From NCBI RefSeq assembly GCF_014191775.1, contig NZ_JACHXA010000011.1, positions 1-64,000 on the forward strand: a stretch of 64,000 nucleotides of DNA. Reading direction: 5' to 3'. The notes under the pieces are model-generated. The model saw only the letters and a list, made by a program, of their open reading frames with translations. It had not been told where the DNA came from and ran no database searches. Numbering within the stretch: the stretch's first letter is position 1; each line of letters opens with the position of its first letter. The stretch is from Limibacillus halophilus. GTDB taxonomy: Bacteria > Pseudomonadota > Alphaproteobacteria > Kiloniellales > CECT-8803. Below, in pieces: positions 35,685-44,620 of the stretch. Both the position numbers and the translations under genes were made by a program.

Positions 35685-36782
35685 ATGGCGAAGAAGCGGC
35701 AGGCCCTACCTCCAGGTTCGGTAATCGGCATACTAGGCGGCGGCCAGCTTGGCCGCATGACGGCCCTGGCCGCCGCCAATCTGGGCTATCGCAGCCATAT
35801 TTTCTGCCCCGACGCCGACGCACCTGCAACACAGGTCACCTCGCTCTCGACGATCGCAGCCTATGACGATGAAGCCGCCTTGACACGCTTCGCAGAGGCT
35901 GTCGATGTCGTCACCTTCGAATTTGAGAATGTGCCCTCGAAAACCGGTGAAATTCTCTCGCGCATCAAGCCTGTCCGCCCGAATCCGCAAGCGCTGCATA
36001 CCTGCCAGAACAGATTGCGGGAGAAAGATTTCTGCGCCTCCAAAGGGATTCCGACGACGCGCTATGCCGAGGTGACCAGTCAGGAGAGCCTGGCGCGCTC
36101 CCTGCGCGAGATCGGCATGCCGGCGGTGCTGAAAACCGCGGAATTCGGTTACGACGGCAAAGGTCAGGTGACCATCCAGAATGAGCGGGATGCACAGCAA
36201 GCCTGGGCGCGCATGACCGGCGGCGCGACCGGTGTCTCCGGTATCCTGGAAGGGTTCGTTGATTTCGACTTGGAAATCTCGGTTATCGTCGCCAGGGGAC
36301 TCGACGGCGCGACCGCCACCTATGTCCCGGTCGAGAATCAACATCGTAATCATATTCTTGACCAAACCATTGCGCCCGCCCGTATCGCACAGGATGTTGC
36401 CGAACGTGCCGAAGTCATTGCTCGACGCTTGGCCGATGCATTCGATTACGTCGGACTGCTGGCGGTAGAGATGTTTGTGACCGGCAAAGGCGAGGTGCTG
36501 GTCAACGAGATGGCGCCACGTCCTCATAACTCGGGACACTGGACGATGGACGCCTGTCTCACCTCCCAATTCGAGCAATTTGTGCGCGCCGTTGCGGGGC
36601 TGCCATTGGGCTCTACCGAGAGGCACTCAAATGCAGTGATGCGCAACCTACTAGGAGATGAGGCCAATACCTGGGAGAAAATATTGGGTGATCCCACGGC
36701 GCGCCTGCATCTCTACGGCAAGGCCGAAGCCAGACCCGGACGCAAGATGGGGCACGTCAATCGTTTGCTCCCCAAAGAGTAA
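35685..36782 (+). CDS. purK: N5-CAIR synthetase PurK
   Basis: ATP-grasp ligase that carboxylates AIR to N5-CAIR, 365 residues, partner of PurE. It starts with GSVIGILGGGQLGRMTALAAA. The ATP-grasp core includes LKTAEFGYDGKGQV and EGFVDFDLEISVIVARG, with the metal-binding segment LVNEMAPRPHNSGHWTMD near the end. The longer frame that overlaps purE is discounted because the conserved start and ribosome site lie at 35685. Confidence 0.97.
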   Translation: MAKKRQALPPGSVIGILGGGQLGRMTALAAANLGYRSHIFCPDADAPATQVTSLSTIAAYDDEAALTRFAEAVDVVTFEFENVPSKTGEILSRIKPVRPNPQALHTCQNRLREKDFCASKGIPTTRYAEVTSQESLARSLREIGMPAVLKTAEFGYDGKGQVTIQNERDAQQAWARMTGGATGVSGILEGFVDFDLEISVIVARGLDGATATYVPVENQHRNHILDQTIAPARIAQDVAERAEVIARRLADAFDYVGLLAVEMFVTGKGEVLVNEMAPRPHNSGHWTMDACLTSQFEQFVRAVAGLPLGSTERHSNAVMRNLLGDEANTWEKILGDPTARLHLYGKAEARPGRKMGHVNRLLPKE

Positions 36783-36816
36783 ACAAGAGTATCAGGGTAA
36801 CGGTAAGGCGCTCCGG

Positions 36817-37515
36817 TTATCGGCGCGGCGACTTGAAACCGGCGGCCCGCGCGCGCGACACAAGGCCACCTGACCGCCGGTCAAACATCCGCTCGGGTAA
36901 ATCCAGGAGCGCTTTCATGCCACGACCGAATTTACCACCGATCATGAGAACATTATCGATTCGCCGCTCCAGAAATGCCCAGGTGCGCACCTTGTCCTGG
37001 GTGCCGTCGTCGAGCCAAACCAACAGGGTCGAACTATAAACACCCGCCAGCAGCAAACGCTTGCTGTAGAAGTTGTAGTCGGTGGAGCGATCGCCAGCCG
37101 CCAACCACATCGCGTCTACGGTCCGATAAAGCAACCGGGTTGCCAGCGCGGCATGCTGCGGCATGGCGAGATAACTCAGTCCCCGGCGCACGGCCTCCAG
37201 ATCTGGTTCGTTCTGGGTCAGGCGCGTGCGGACCGCCAGAGCGATCCGTTCGCGCACTTTAAGAGCTGCCATATCCTCGCGCTCCAATGCTTCGAGCATG
37301 CGGGCATCAGCCTCGGCGCTATGAAAGGCGATCATCTCCGCCGCGCCGCCTGGAAAAGCATTCAAGGCTTGCGGCGCGGGAACACCGATGGCCGCCGCCG
37401 CCTGTAACAGCGCGCGCTCGCTCCAACCCTCGAAAGGGACGATGGGTAGCAATGCTGCCAGCAACTGTTGGCGCAGATCGATACCGGTATCGGCTTTGCG
37501 TTTCTTTGTGCTCAT
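36817..37515 (-). CDS. COQ9 family protein
   Basis: Ubiquinone-biosynthesis accessory protein with a TetR-like helical fold that binds isoprenoid lipids, 232 residues. Signatures are LLPIVPFEGWSERALLQAA near the start and the C-terminal helix WLDDGTQDKVRTWAFLERRI with DNVLMIGGKFG. In eukaryotes COQ9 delivers intermediates to COQ7, and alphaproteobacterial homologues keep this fold. A Lys/Arg-rich start (MSTKKRKAD) defines the ATG at 37515. It converges on purK. Confidence 0.88.
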   Translation of the reverse strand: MSTKKRKADTGIDLRQQLLAALLPIVPFEGWSERALLQAAAAIGVPAPQALNAFPGGAAEMIAFHSAEADARMLEALEREDMAALKVRERIALAVRTRLTQNEPDLEAVRRGLSYLAMPQHAALATRLLYRTVDAMWLAAGDRSTDYNFYSKRLLLAGVYSSTLLVWLDDGTQDKVRTWAFLERRIDNVLMIGGKFGRGMKALLDLPERMFDRRSGGLVSRARAAGFKSPRR

Positions 37516-37635
37516 GTTAGCAATATGGCGTGAAGGCGCGGCGGTTTCCAGCGATCTGAATCCAGAATCCACAAGCACGGTTTTCTGCCGCTTTCCCCTT
37601 CACAAAGCCTGCAGCTTGTGATACCAAACTGCACC

Positions 37636-37713
37636 GGCGCCGAAAGGCGCCTGTTTCGCTTTCTTGTGCAGCAAGACACAACGAGCCGCTTTCGAGGGGC
37701 TCGGCGGGTTGCC
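37636..37713 (+). promoter_or_regulatory. Structured leader upstream of rpsU
   Basis: Two hairpins lie in the 257-base gap before rpsU: GGCGCC-GAAA-GGCGCC with a GNRA-type loop (37636-37651), and GAGCC...GGCTC near 37693-37713. Both could form in the S21 mRNA leader. No known riboswitch or ribosomal-protein site is recognised. Confidence 0.4.
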
Positions 37714-37772
37714 AAGTGAGCGGAAAAGGATTTTGGATCAACCTACTGGCCTGGAAGGAGTGTGACGAAACC

Positions 37773-37976
37773 GTGCACGTAACTGTTCGCGACAACAACG
37801 TTGATCAGGCCCTGCGCGCGCTTAAGAAAAAGCTGCAGCGCGAGGGTGTGTTCCGCGAGATGAAGCTTCGACGTAACTACGAGAAACCCTCGGAGAAACG
37901 CAAGCGCGAGCGTGCCGAAGCCGTTCGGCGGCATCGCAAGCTTATGCGCAAGCGCATGGAACGCGAAGGCTTCTAA
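37773..37976 (+). CDS. rpsU: 30S ribosomal protein S21
   Basis: Small-subunit protein of 67 residues at the mRNA exit channel. The family sequence begins [23 protein letters not shown] and continues with the basic [19 protein letters not shown] tail. No ATG lies at the conserved start. The reading frame is open from an ATG at 37716, but homology begins at a GTG at 37773 preceded by AAGGAG at about 12 bases, so I call a GTG start. A bidirectional terminator follows. Confidence 0.93.
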   Translation: MHVTVRDNNVDQALRALKKKLQREGVFREMKLRRNYEKPSEKRKRERAEAVRRHRKLMRKRMEREGF

Positions 37977-38005
37977 GCCAGTTCACGTCTTTACGGACGT
38001 CAAAG

Positions 38006-38043
38006 AAAAACCCGCCGCAGCGATCAGCACGGCGGGTTTTTTC
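38006..38043. terminator. Bidirectional terminator between rpsU and pntB
   Basis: CCCGCCG (38011-38017) pairs with CGGCGGG (38030-38036), flanked by an A run on the left and six T on the right. It can end rpsU on the plus strand and the pnt operon on the minus strand. Confidence 0.88.
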
Positions 38044-38095
38044 GTTTGCTAAAACCAAGCCCACATAGGGGACTTGCCGGAAGGCGAGTTCGCGC

Positions 38096-39496
38096 CTACG
38101 CCTCCAGCGCCTTGACGATCTGCTCACACATCTTTTTGGCGTCATCCAGCAGCATCATGGTCTGATCCATGTAGAACAGCGGATTGTCGACGCCTGCATA
38201 GCCCGAACTCATGGAACGCTTTACGAAGAGGACGTTCTGCGCCTTCTCGACGTCGAGCACCGGCATACCGAAGATCGGCGAAGTCTTGTCGGTTTTCGCC
38301 GCCGGGTTCGTGACGTCGTTGGCGCCGATGACAAAAGCCACGTCGGTCTCACCGAACTCGCGATTGATCTCGTCCATCTCGAAGACTTCGTCATAAGGCA
38401 CGTTTGCCTCGGCCAAAAGAACGTTCATGTGGCCCGGCATACGGCCCGCAACCGGGTGAATGGCGTACTTGACCTCGACGCCTTCGGCCTTCAGCAGATC
38501 GGCCATCTCGCGAAGCACGTGCTGGGCTTGCGCGACCGCCATACCGTAACCCGGCACGATGATCACCCGGTCGGAGTTCTTCATCAGGAAGGCCGCGTCC
38601 GCTGCCGCGCCCGCACGGTAGGTCTTGTCACCACCATCATCGCCACCCGAACCCCCGGCTGCCGTCTCACCGCCGAAGCCACCCAGGATGACCGAGAAGA
38701 AGGAGCGGTTCATGCCTTTGCACATGATATAGCTGAGGATGGCACCAGAAGAGCCGACCAGGGCACCCGCCACGATCAGCAGCGTGTTCTCCAGCGTGAA
38801 GCCAATGCCGCAAGCCGCCCAGCCCGAATAGCTGTTCAGCATCGAAATCACCACCGGCATGTCGGCGCCGCCGATCGGGATGATGATAAGAATACCGAGC
38901 GCCAAGGACAGCAGAACCAAAAGCCAGAAGGCCGCCGCCGACTGGTCTGCGACGAACCAGGAAACCACCAGGATCGCAAGGATGCCGAGACCAAGGTTCA
39001 GCCAGTGCTGCATGGGGAAGATAACCGGCTTGCCGGAAATCAAGCCTTGCAGCTTGCCAAACGCGATGATTGAGCCGGTGAAGGTAATGGCGCCGATAGC
39101 GGTGCCGACAGCCATCTCAACCAGACTGTTGGTATGAATCTCGCCTGCGTTGCCGATGCCGTAAGCTTCCGGCGAGTAGAACGCCGCAGCCGCCACGAAG
39201 ACCGCCGCCAGACCGACCAGACTATGAAAGGCAGCCACAAGCTGGGGCAAGGCCGTCATCTTGATCTTGAGCGCGGTCACCGTACCGATGGACCCGCCGA
39301 TCAAGATGCCCGCCAGGATAATCCAGTAGGACTGCACCGCGGGCAGCGACAGAGTGGTTATGACGGCAATCGCCATACCGGCGATGCCGAACATGTTGCC
39401 CTGACGTGCCGTTTCCGGGTGCGACAGACCGCGTAATGCCAGAATGAAGCAGACCGAAGCAACGAGATAGAGAAGTGCCGAAAGATCGTGACCCAT
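38096..39496 (-). CDS. pntB: NAD(P) transhydrogenase beta subunit
   Basis: Membrane subunit with the NADP(H)-binding domain III, 466 residues. It has about nine membrane helices in the first 280 residues (start LSALLYLVASVCFILALRGL). After a Gly-rich linker (GGFGGETAAGGSGGDDGG) comes domain III with IIVPGYGMAVAQAQHVLREM, HPVAGRMPGHMNVLLAEANV and FVIGANDVTNPAAKTDKTSP. The enzyme couples hydride transfer from NADH to NADP+ with proton import. Last gene of the three-gene pnt operon. Confidence 0.95.
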   Translation of the reverse strand: MGHDLSALLYLVASVCFILALRGLSHPETARQGNMFGIAGMAIAVITTLSLPAVQSYWIILAGILIGGSIGTVTALKIKMTALPQLVAAFHSLVGLAAVFVAAAAFYSPEAYGIGNAGEIHTNSLVEMAVGTAIGAITFTGSIIAFGKLQGLISGKPVIFPMQHWLNLGLGILAILVVSWFVADQSAAAFWLLVLLSLALGILIIIPIGGADMPVVISMLNSYSGWAACGIGFTLENTLLIVAGALVGSSGAILSYIMCKGMNRSFFSVILGGFGGETAAGGSGGDDGGDKTYRAGAAADAAFLMKNSDRVIIVPGYGMAVAQAQHVLREMADLLKAEGVEVKYAIHPVAGRMPGHMNVLLAEANVPYDEVFEMDEINREFGETDVAFVIGANDVTNPAAKTDKTSPIFGMPVLDVEKAQNVLFVKRSMSSGYAGVDNPLFYMDQTMMLLDDAKKMCEQIVKALEA

Positions 39497-39507
39497 GATT
39501 TGTTTCC

Positions 39508-39927
39508 TTACCGCTGCTTCTTCTTGAACATGGAGAGCATTCGCTGGGTCACGATGAAGCCGCCAAAGATATTGACGGAAGCCAAAGTAACGGCGAGGAA
39601 ACCCATGACCTGACTGAAGTTGAATTCTGCAGGACCGGCAGCGATAAGAGCGCCGACAATGATCACAGAGGAGATCGCGTTGGTAACGCCCATGAGCGGC
39701 GAGTGCAGCGCCGGCGTCACGCGCCAGACCACGTGGTAGCCGACAAAGACCGCCAGCACCAGGACCGTTAGCCCAAGTACCAGCATGGAAGGGCCACTCG
39801 CGGCGCCCCCGGTGCCCTCGAGAGCCAGACGGCTGCTTTCCATCGCCAGGCTGGAAGCATCACTGGAGAGCTGTGCGGCTTTGTCGGCCAGTTCCCCGGC
39901 CTTTGACTGGAAACTTTGCGGATCCAT
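39508..39927 (-). CDS. pntAB: NAD(P) transhydrogenase alpha-2 subunit
   Basis: Small membrane subunit of the three-polypeptide transhydrogenase type known from Rhodospirillum, 139 residues. Three or four helices lie at about residues 45-130 ([53 protein letters not shown]). The N-terminal 45 residues are a Ser/Ala-rich soluble helix unusual for the family minimum. ATG 39927 has AGGAG upstream, and a GTG one codon earlier is possible. It sits 11 bases before pntB. Confidence 0.92.
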   Translation of the reverse strand: MDPQSFQSKAGELADKAAQLSSDASSLAMESSRLALEGTGGAASGPSMLVLGLTVLVLAVFVGYHVVWRVTPALHSPLMGVTNAISSVIIVGALIAAGPAEFNFSQVMGFLAVTLASVNIFGGFIVTQRMLSMFKKKQR

Positions 39928-39939
39928 CACTGCTTCTCC

Positions 39940-41232
39940 TTAACTCTTTTGCTTGTCCGATTGGGCGGGCTTCTTGACCGCCGGCGCTTTCTTGGCGCTT
40001 CCGCCGGCAGCCGCTTTGGCGCCGCTTGACGGCTTCGCCTTGCGCGCAGCAGGCTTTTTGGGCGCCGGGCGACCGGTCTTGCCCGCGATTTCCTTCAATC
40101 CTTCATGGACGATCTTGCCGCCATGCGTAATGCAGGTCGCCTTGATCAGTTCATCCTCCCAATCGAGCTTCAAGGACTTGCTTTCCTTGTCGATCATCAA
40201 TTGCAGGAAATTGAACAGGTTACGGGCGAAAAGCTCCGAGGCGTCACGCGCAAGACGAGACGGCACGTTGCGATGCGCCAAGATCGTCACGCCATGTTTT
40301 TGTACCACGGTGCCAGGCTCCGACAGCTCACAATTGCCGCCGTTGTCGCCGGCCAGATCGACGATCACCGAGCCTGTCTTCATCGACTTGACCATTTCCT
40401 CGGTCACCAACTTTGGCGCCGGACGTCCGGGAATGAGAGCCGTGGTGATCACCATGTCTTGCTTCTTGAGCGTTTCGGCAACCAAAGCCGCCTGCTTCTT
40501 TTTGTACGCGTCGCTCATTTCCTTCGCGTAACCGCCGGCGGTCTCGGCCTGCTTGAACTCTTCATCCTCAACAGCGATGAACTTCGCCCCAAGGCTTTCA
40601 ACCTGTTCCTTTGCCGCAGGTCGAACGTCGGTTGCAGAGACTACCGCACCCAAACGACGGGCGGTCGCGATGGCCTGCAATCCCGCGACACCGGCACCCA
40701 TTACGAAGACGTTGGCCGGGGATATCTTGCCCGCAGCCGTCATCATCATCGGAAATGCGCGGGTGAAGACTTCGGTCCCGTCGAGAACCGCTTTGTACCC
40801 AGCAAGGTTGGCCTGAGAGGACAAAATGTCCATCGATTGCGCGCGGGTGATGCGGGGCATCAACTCCATGGCAAAAGCCGTCACACCAGCCTCGGCAGCG
40901 CGATTCAGGCCTGCGCCCGCCCGGAAGGGGTCGAAGCCGCTGATAAGAACGGCTCCCTTCTGCAGTAGTGCGAACTCGTCCTCGCCCTCCGACTTATCCA
41001 AAGGCCGACTGACCTTCAACACAATCTGTGCAGCGGTGAGAGCTTCCTTGGCGGTTTTTGCAATGGTGGCCCCTGCTTCGCTGTAGGCGGAATCGGTTAT
41101 GGAGGCAGCTAGTCCAGCGCCTGCTTCAACCGTGACCTCCAACCCAAGGCCGATCATCTTCTTTACCGTCTCCGGCGAGGCGGCAACACGGCGCTCGTCA
41201 GCGCGCCGTTCCTTCGGGATCGCGACTTTCAT
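39940..41232 (-). CDS. pntA: NAD(P) transhydrogenase alpha-1 subunit
   Basis: Soluble NAD(H)-binding domain I of the transhydrogenase, 430 residues, resembling alanine dehydrogenase. It starts MKVAIPKERRADERRVAASPE. The dinucleotide fold is VFVMGAGVAGLQAIATARRLGA, followed by TALIPGRPAPKLVTEEMV and VDLAGDNGGNCELSEPG. The last about 44 residues form a Lys/Ala/Pro-rich basic tail (PKKPAARKAKPSSGAK and onward) that ordinary PntA lacks. First gene of the operon, 12 bases from the next. Confidence 0.94.
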   Translation of the reverse strand: MKVAIPKERRADERRVAASPETVKKMIGLGLEVTVEAGAGLAASITDSAYSEAGATIAKTAKEALTAAQIVLKVSRPLDKSEGEDEFALLQKGAVLISGFDPFRAGAGLNRAAEAGVTAFAMELMPRITRAQSMDILSSQANLAGYKAVLDGTEVFTRAFPMMMTAAGKISPANVFVMGAGVAGLQAIATARRLGAVVSATDVRPAAKEQVESLGAKFIAVEDEEFKQAETAGGYAKEMSDAYKKKQAALVAETLKKQDMVITTALIPGRPAPKLVTEEMVKSMKTGSVIVDLAGDNGGNCELSEPGTVVQKHGVTILAHRNVPSRLARDASELFARNLFNFLQLMIDKESKSLKLDWEDELIKATCITHGGKIVHEGLKEIAGKTGRPAPKKPAARKAKPSSGAKAAAGGSAKKAPAVKKPAQSDKQKS

Positions 41233-41351
41233 CGTCGTAGACTTCCCCTTTGTGAGCTTATGTTAGTCGATGCAAGAGAATGGCGACTGCGGCGGCATTT
41301 GTGAAGGGCTCGCCGTTATTTAAACGTGATTTGATCATCATTCAGGCTGAA

Positions 41352-42365
41352 TCACACCCAATTCAACCTCTTGAACAACCAAATCTCGAAGACCACCAGC
41401 ACACCCAACAGCCCGCATACAGCCCAAAAGGCCCAGGGCGTTTCCGCCCCCGGCATGCCAGCGACGTTGATTCCCAACAGCCCGGTCAAGAGCCCCAAGG
41501 GCAGGAAAATCCCGGCGACGATCGAAAGCAGGTAGATACGGCGGTTGGCCATTTCGCCAATGCGGTTAGCCATCTCGTCCTGCACCACGGCGGTACGGTC
41601 CCGTGCGGCCTCCAACGCCTCGACATAGCGCGTGACCTGATCAAGCGCATGGCGCAACCGATTTCGGTCATCCTTGGAGAACCAGGATGGCGGACCTTCG
41701 AGAAGCTGCTTCAAGGCGTCACGCTGGGGGGCGACGTAGCGTCGCAAGCGCACGATCTGAGTTCGCAGCCCATAAAGTTTTTGCCGGATATCGGGGGTCT
41801 CTTCCTCGAGGGTCTCCACCTCCACATCGTCGATGGCTTCCTGCAGGCTTTGTATCGTTGGCTCCATGCGTTGCAGCAAGCCACCGATAACCTGAGTGAC
41901 GACGCCGCCGATGGTCGAGGGTCCCTGCCCTTTCTCCAACTGATCGCGAACATCCTGAACGGCCATGATGCGAAAGCGACGCAGGCTGATGACCCGCTTT
42001 TCCTCGGCCCAGATGCGCAGGGTGATCATGTCTTCGGGATCGGCCCCCGGGTTGAGGTTGACGCCGCGCAAAATGAGGAGCAGTCCGCCCCCATCGAAGG
42101 ACTCAAGGCGCGGACGAGTCTCTTCGGCCAGGATGGCGTGCAATGCGGCTGAGGGCAGGCCACTTTCCCTGACCAACCAGTTCTGCGCATCGCTCTCACT
42201 GCGATCCAGATGCGCCCAGTAAGGCGGCTTGTCCTCTGCCGTGCCAAGGTCCGCCAAGCCGCAGTCCTTGATGGTGCCACCGCCCAGATATCCTGCAAAA
42301 ATAACGCCCTTGGAAACCGCCCCTGCTGTTGCGGGCTGGTTCACATCTGAAGGCTTGCCAGTCAT
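41352..42365 (-). CDS. CorA/ZntB-like divalent cation transporter
   Basis: Pentameric inner-membrane channel or transporter family, 337 residues. A long cytoplasmic N-domain and the stalk helix (RLRRYVAPQRDALKQLLEG region) precede two C-terminal membrane helices. The signature at the end of the first helix is LLGINVAGMPGAETPW, a GIN variant of the GMN filter of CorA, as seen in the ZntB zinc-transport branch. The gene starts within the stop of the TerC gene (TAATG), with GGGAGGA before it, so translation is coupled. Zinc is a more likely substrate than magnesium, by motif only. Confidence 0.87.
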   Translation of the reverse strand: MTGKPSDVNQPATAGAVSKGVIFAGYLGGGTIKDCGLADLGTAEDKPPYWAHLDRSESDAQNWLVRESGLPSAALHAILAEETRPRLESFDGGGLLLILRGVNLNPGADPEDMITLRIWAEEKRVISLRRFRIMAVQDVRDQLEKGQGPSTIGGVVTQVIGGLLQRMEPTIQSLQEAIDDVEVETLEEETPDIRQKLYGLRTQIVRLRRYVAPQRDALKQLLEGPPSWFSKDDRNRLRHALDQVTRYVEALEAARDRTAVVQDEMANRIGEMANRRIYLLSIVAGIFLPLGLLTGLLGINVAGMPGAETPWAFWAVCGLLGVLVVFEIWLFKRLNWV

Positions 42366-43093
42366 TAGCGGTCCTCCCGAACTCCATGGCGTTTGTTGCG
42401 CAACAGGTTAAGGCTTTCAACCAGGATAGAGAAGGCAACGCCGAAGTACAGATAGCCCTTCGGAATATGAAAATGCAGACCATCGGCAATCAACGCCATG
42501 CCAATCATCAGCAAAAAGGACAAGGCCAGCATCTTGACTGTCGGATGACGCTCCACGAAGGCGCTGACCGGTTCGGCGGCGAACAGCATGACGACCATGG
42601 CGGCGACGATCGCCGCCACCATTACCGGCACCTCGTCGACCATTCCAACGGCGGTCAGAACCGAATCAAGAGAGAATACGATATCGAGGATACCGATTTG
42701 CAGAACCACCAGGGCAAAGCCCTGCGCCACAGCCTTGCCAACCGGCACAACCCGGGGACCGCCCTCCACCTCATGATGAATTTCTGAGGTTGCCTTGTAG
42801 ATCAGGAAAAGGCCGCCAGCAGCCAGAAAGATGTCGCGCCAGGACCAAGGCTCGCCAAACGCCATGAACAGCGGCGCCGTCAGGCCTATGATCCAGGCCA
42901 GCGTTAGCAGGAGAAGAAGGCGTGTAACAAGGGCGGCGACAAGCCCGAAACGGCGGGCCAGGGGCTGTTGATTCGCCGGTAAGCGCTGGCTGATGATCGA
43001 CAGGAAGATCAGGTTGTCGATGCCCAGCACGATTTCCAAAGTCGCCAGCGTGATGAAGGCGATCCAGATTTGCGGATCGAGCAGCAGTTCCAT
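42365..43093 (-). CDS. TerC family membrane protein
   Basis: Multi-pass membrane protein of 242 residues. Family hallmarks are IWIAFITLATLEIVLGIDNLIFLSII at the start, with its Glu/Asp membrane residues, and the partner motif LQIGILDIVFSLDSVLTAVGM. About seven helices are predicted. TerC-type proteins are linked to manganese or other metal export, often for exported metalloproteins. Coupling to a ZntB-like gene strengthens a metal-homeostasis role, which is inference. Confidence 0.9.
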   Translation of the reverse strand: MELLLDPQIWIAFITLATLEIVLGIDNLIFLSIISQRLPANQQPLARRFGLVAALVTRLLLLLTLAWIIGLTAPLFMAFGEPWSWRDIFLAAGGLFLIYKATSEIHHEVEGGPRVVPVGKAVAQGFALVVLQIGILDIVFSLDSVLTAVGMVDEVPVMVAAIVAAMVVMLFAAEPVSAFVERHPTVKMLALSFLLMIGMALIADGLHFHIPKGYLYFGVAFSILVESLNLLRNKRHGVREDR

Positions 43094-43159
43094 GGCGCAA
43101 TCACTCCGAAAACAGCGTGGGTGGCAGGACTCGACCGGACAGTCCGATTATCGCTGGAT

Positions 43160-44551
43160 TCAGGTCTCTTCGGAAAGTCCGATTGCCTTCAATGCTTTCT
43201 CTTGCCGACGGCCGAGCGCTGCGGCATCGAAATCATCGATCAGTCCCCGGAAAGTCCGATGCCAATTCACATTCGCCTTTAGGTGCATGAAGACCGAGCC
43301 AAGGCCGATTGCCGCGCGATCCATCAGGACGAATTCACGCGGCGGCTTCACGCCGCCCAAGCGGCGCAGCTCCTTGTGAACCCGGCCCGCCACCTCGGCG
43401 CCGTAGATACCGCTCTGCCCCGCCATGATCGGTTGAGCTTTGTCTTCCAGAAGTGGCGCGTATAGGAACCCTGCCCAGATATTCAGCACCTCAAGCAGTT
43501 CGCGATTGATCGTGTTGAATCCCCAACTCCGGTACGCCTCGACCGCCAGATCCTCGTCATCGTTCTCCAGGGCGTGATAAAGGTCGATGACGCCCTTCAC
43601 GAAGGCTGGCGGGAAGATACGGATGCAGCCGAAGTCCAATAGGTTGATAAGGCCCGCCTCGGTGATCGAATAATTGCCAAGATGCGGATCGCCGTGAATG
43701 ACACCATACCGATAAAATGGCACGTACCAGGCCCGGAACATGTTGATTGCCACCCGGTCGCGCATGGCTTGATCGTCCCGGTGGCGGTCGATGAAGCGCA
43801 GCAGTCCGTCGCCATCGAGCCAGGTCATGGTCAGGAGCCGACGCGTGGTAAGCGGGTCTTCCACCTCCGGCACACGAACCCCCGGCTCCTCCGCCAGCAT
43901 CCGCTCGTAAAGCTTCATGTGGCGCGCCTCGCGCTCGTAGTCCAGCTCCTCTCGCAGGCGGTCGGATAGCTCATGAAAGACATCGCTGGTGTCGATGGCC
44001 CGGTCATATCGCCGATAGAGCGACAGCACCATTTTCAACTGCTTCAGGTCCGCTTCCACTGCGGAGCTCATGTCGGGATACTGCAGCTTGCAGGCCAGCT
44101 GCCGACCCGCCTCGTCTTCTGCTCTATGTACCTGACCCAACGAGGCCGCCGCGGCGGCCTCACGCCCAAAGCTGGCAAAACGCGACTCCCAAGCCGGTCC
44201 CAGTTCGGTGCGCATCCGACGGCGCACGAAATGCCAACCCATCGACGGCGCGTTGGACTGAAGCTGCTGAAGCTGCTCCGCGTACTCGCGCGGCAAGGCA
44301 TCGGGAATGGTCGCCAGAATCTGCGCCGCCTTCATGAGCGGACCCTTCAGACCGCCAAGTGCCGTTTTCAACTCTTCGGAATGCTGAGCCCGATTGAGTT
44401 TTCGGCCAAGCATGCGCGATCCCAGGAACTGCGCCGCCAGCCCGCCGACCGATGTCCCGACCTGGGCATAGCGCTGCACCCGGCGTCCCACACGGGAATC
44501 CTCGCCTTGAAAGCTTTTCGTCTTATCGTCGGGAGTCTCTGGCTTGGCCAT
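43160..44551 (-). CDS. ABC1/UbiB-family atypical kinase
   Basis: Protein kinase-like ATPase related to UbiB/COQ8, 463 residues. The N-terminal KxGQ-like motif is altered to PLMKAAQILATIPD. The Ala-rich loop AAAASLGQVHRAE is followed by the ATP lysine in LACKLQYPDM. Catalytic loop VIHGDPHLGNY and metal motif LLDFGCIRIF are intact. There is no C-terminal membrane helix as in UbiB. Members support ubiquinone synthesis or lipid homeostasis. ATG 44551 precedes MAKPETPDDK. The remaining upstream frame looks like leader. Confidence 0.88.
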   Translation of the reverse strand: MAKPETPDDKTKSFQGEDSRVGRRVQRYAQVGTSVGGLAAQFLGSRMLGRKLNRAQHSEELKTALGGLKGPLMKAAQILATIPDALPREYAEQLQQLQSNAPSMGWHFVRRRMRTELGPAWESRFASFGREAAAAASLGQVHRAEDEAGRQLACKLQYPDMSSAVEADLKQLKMVLSLYRRYDRAIDTSDVFHELSDRLREELDYEREARHMKLYERMLAEEPGVRVPEVEDPLTTRRLLTMTWLDGDGLLRFIDRHRDDQAMRDRVAINMFRAWYVPFYRYGVIHGDPHLGNYSITEAGLINLLDFGCIRIFPPAFVKGVIDLYHALENDDEDLAVEAYRSWGFNTINRELLEVLNIWAGFLYAPLLEDKAQPIMAGQSGIYGAEVAGRVHKELRRLGGVKPPREFVLMDRAAIGLGSVFMHLKANVNWHRTFRGLIDDFDAAALGRRQEKALKAIGLSEET

Positions 44552-44620
44552 GATGCCTTCTTGTTCCGCTGCAATGAAATTACTGCAGCAAGATGTAGGG
44601 CGGGCCAACAACCTTTCCAG

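Noticed and set aside
35733-36626. 297-codon frame antisense to purK
   Set aside because: Shadow of a fully convincing PurK.
41280-42152. 290-codon plus-strand frame
   Set aside because: Antisense to the CorA/ZntB-like gene; no ribosome site.
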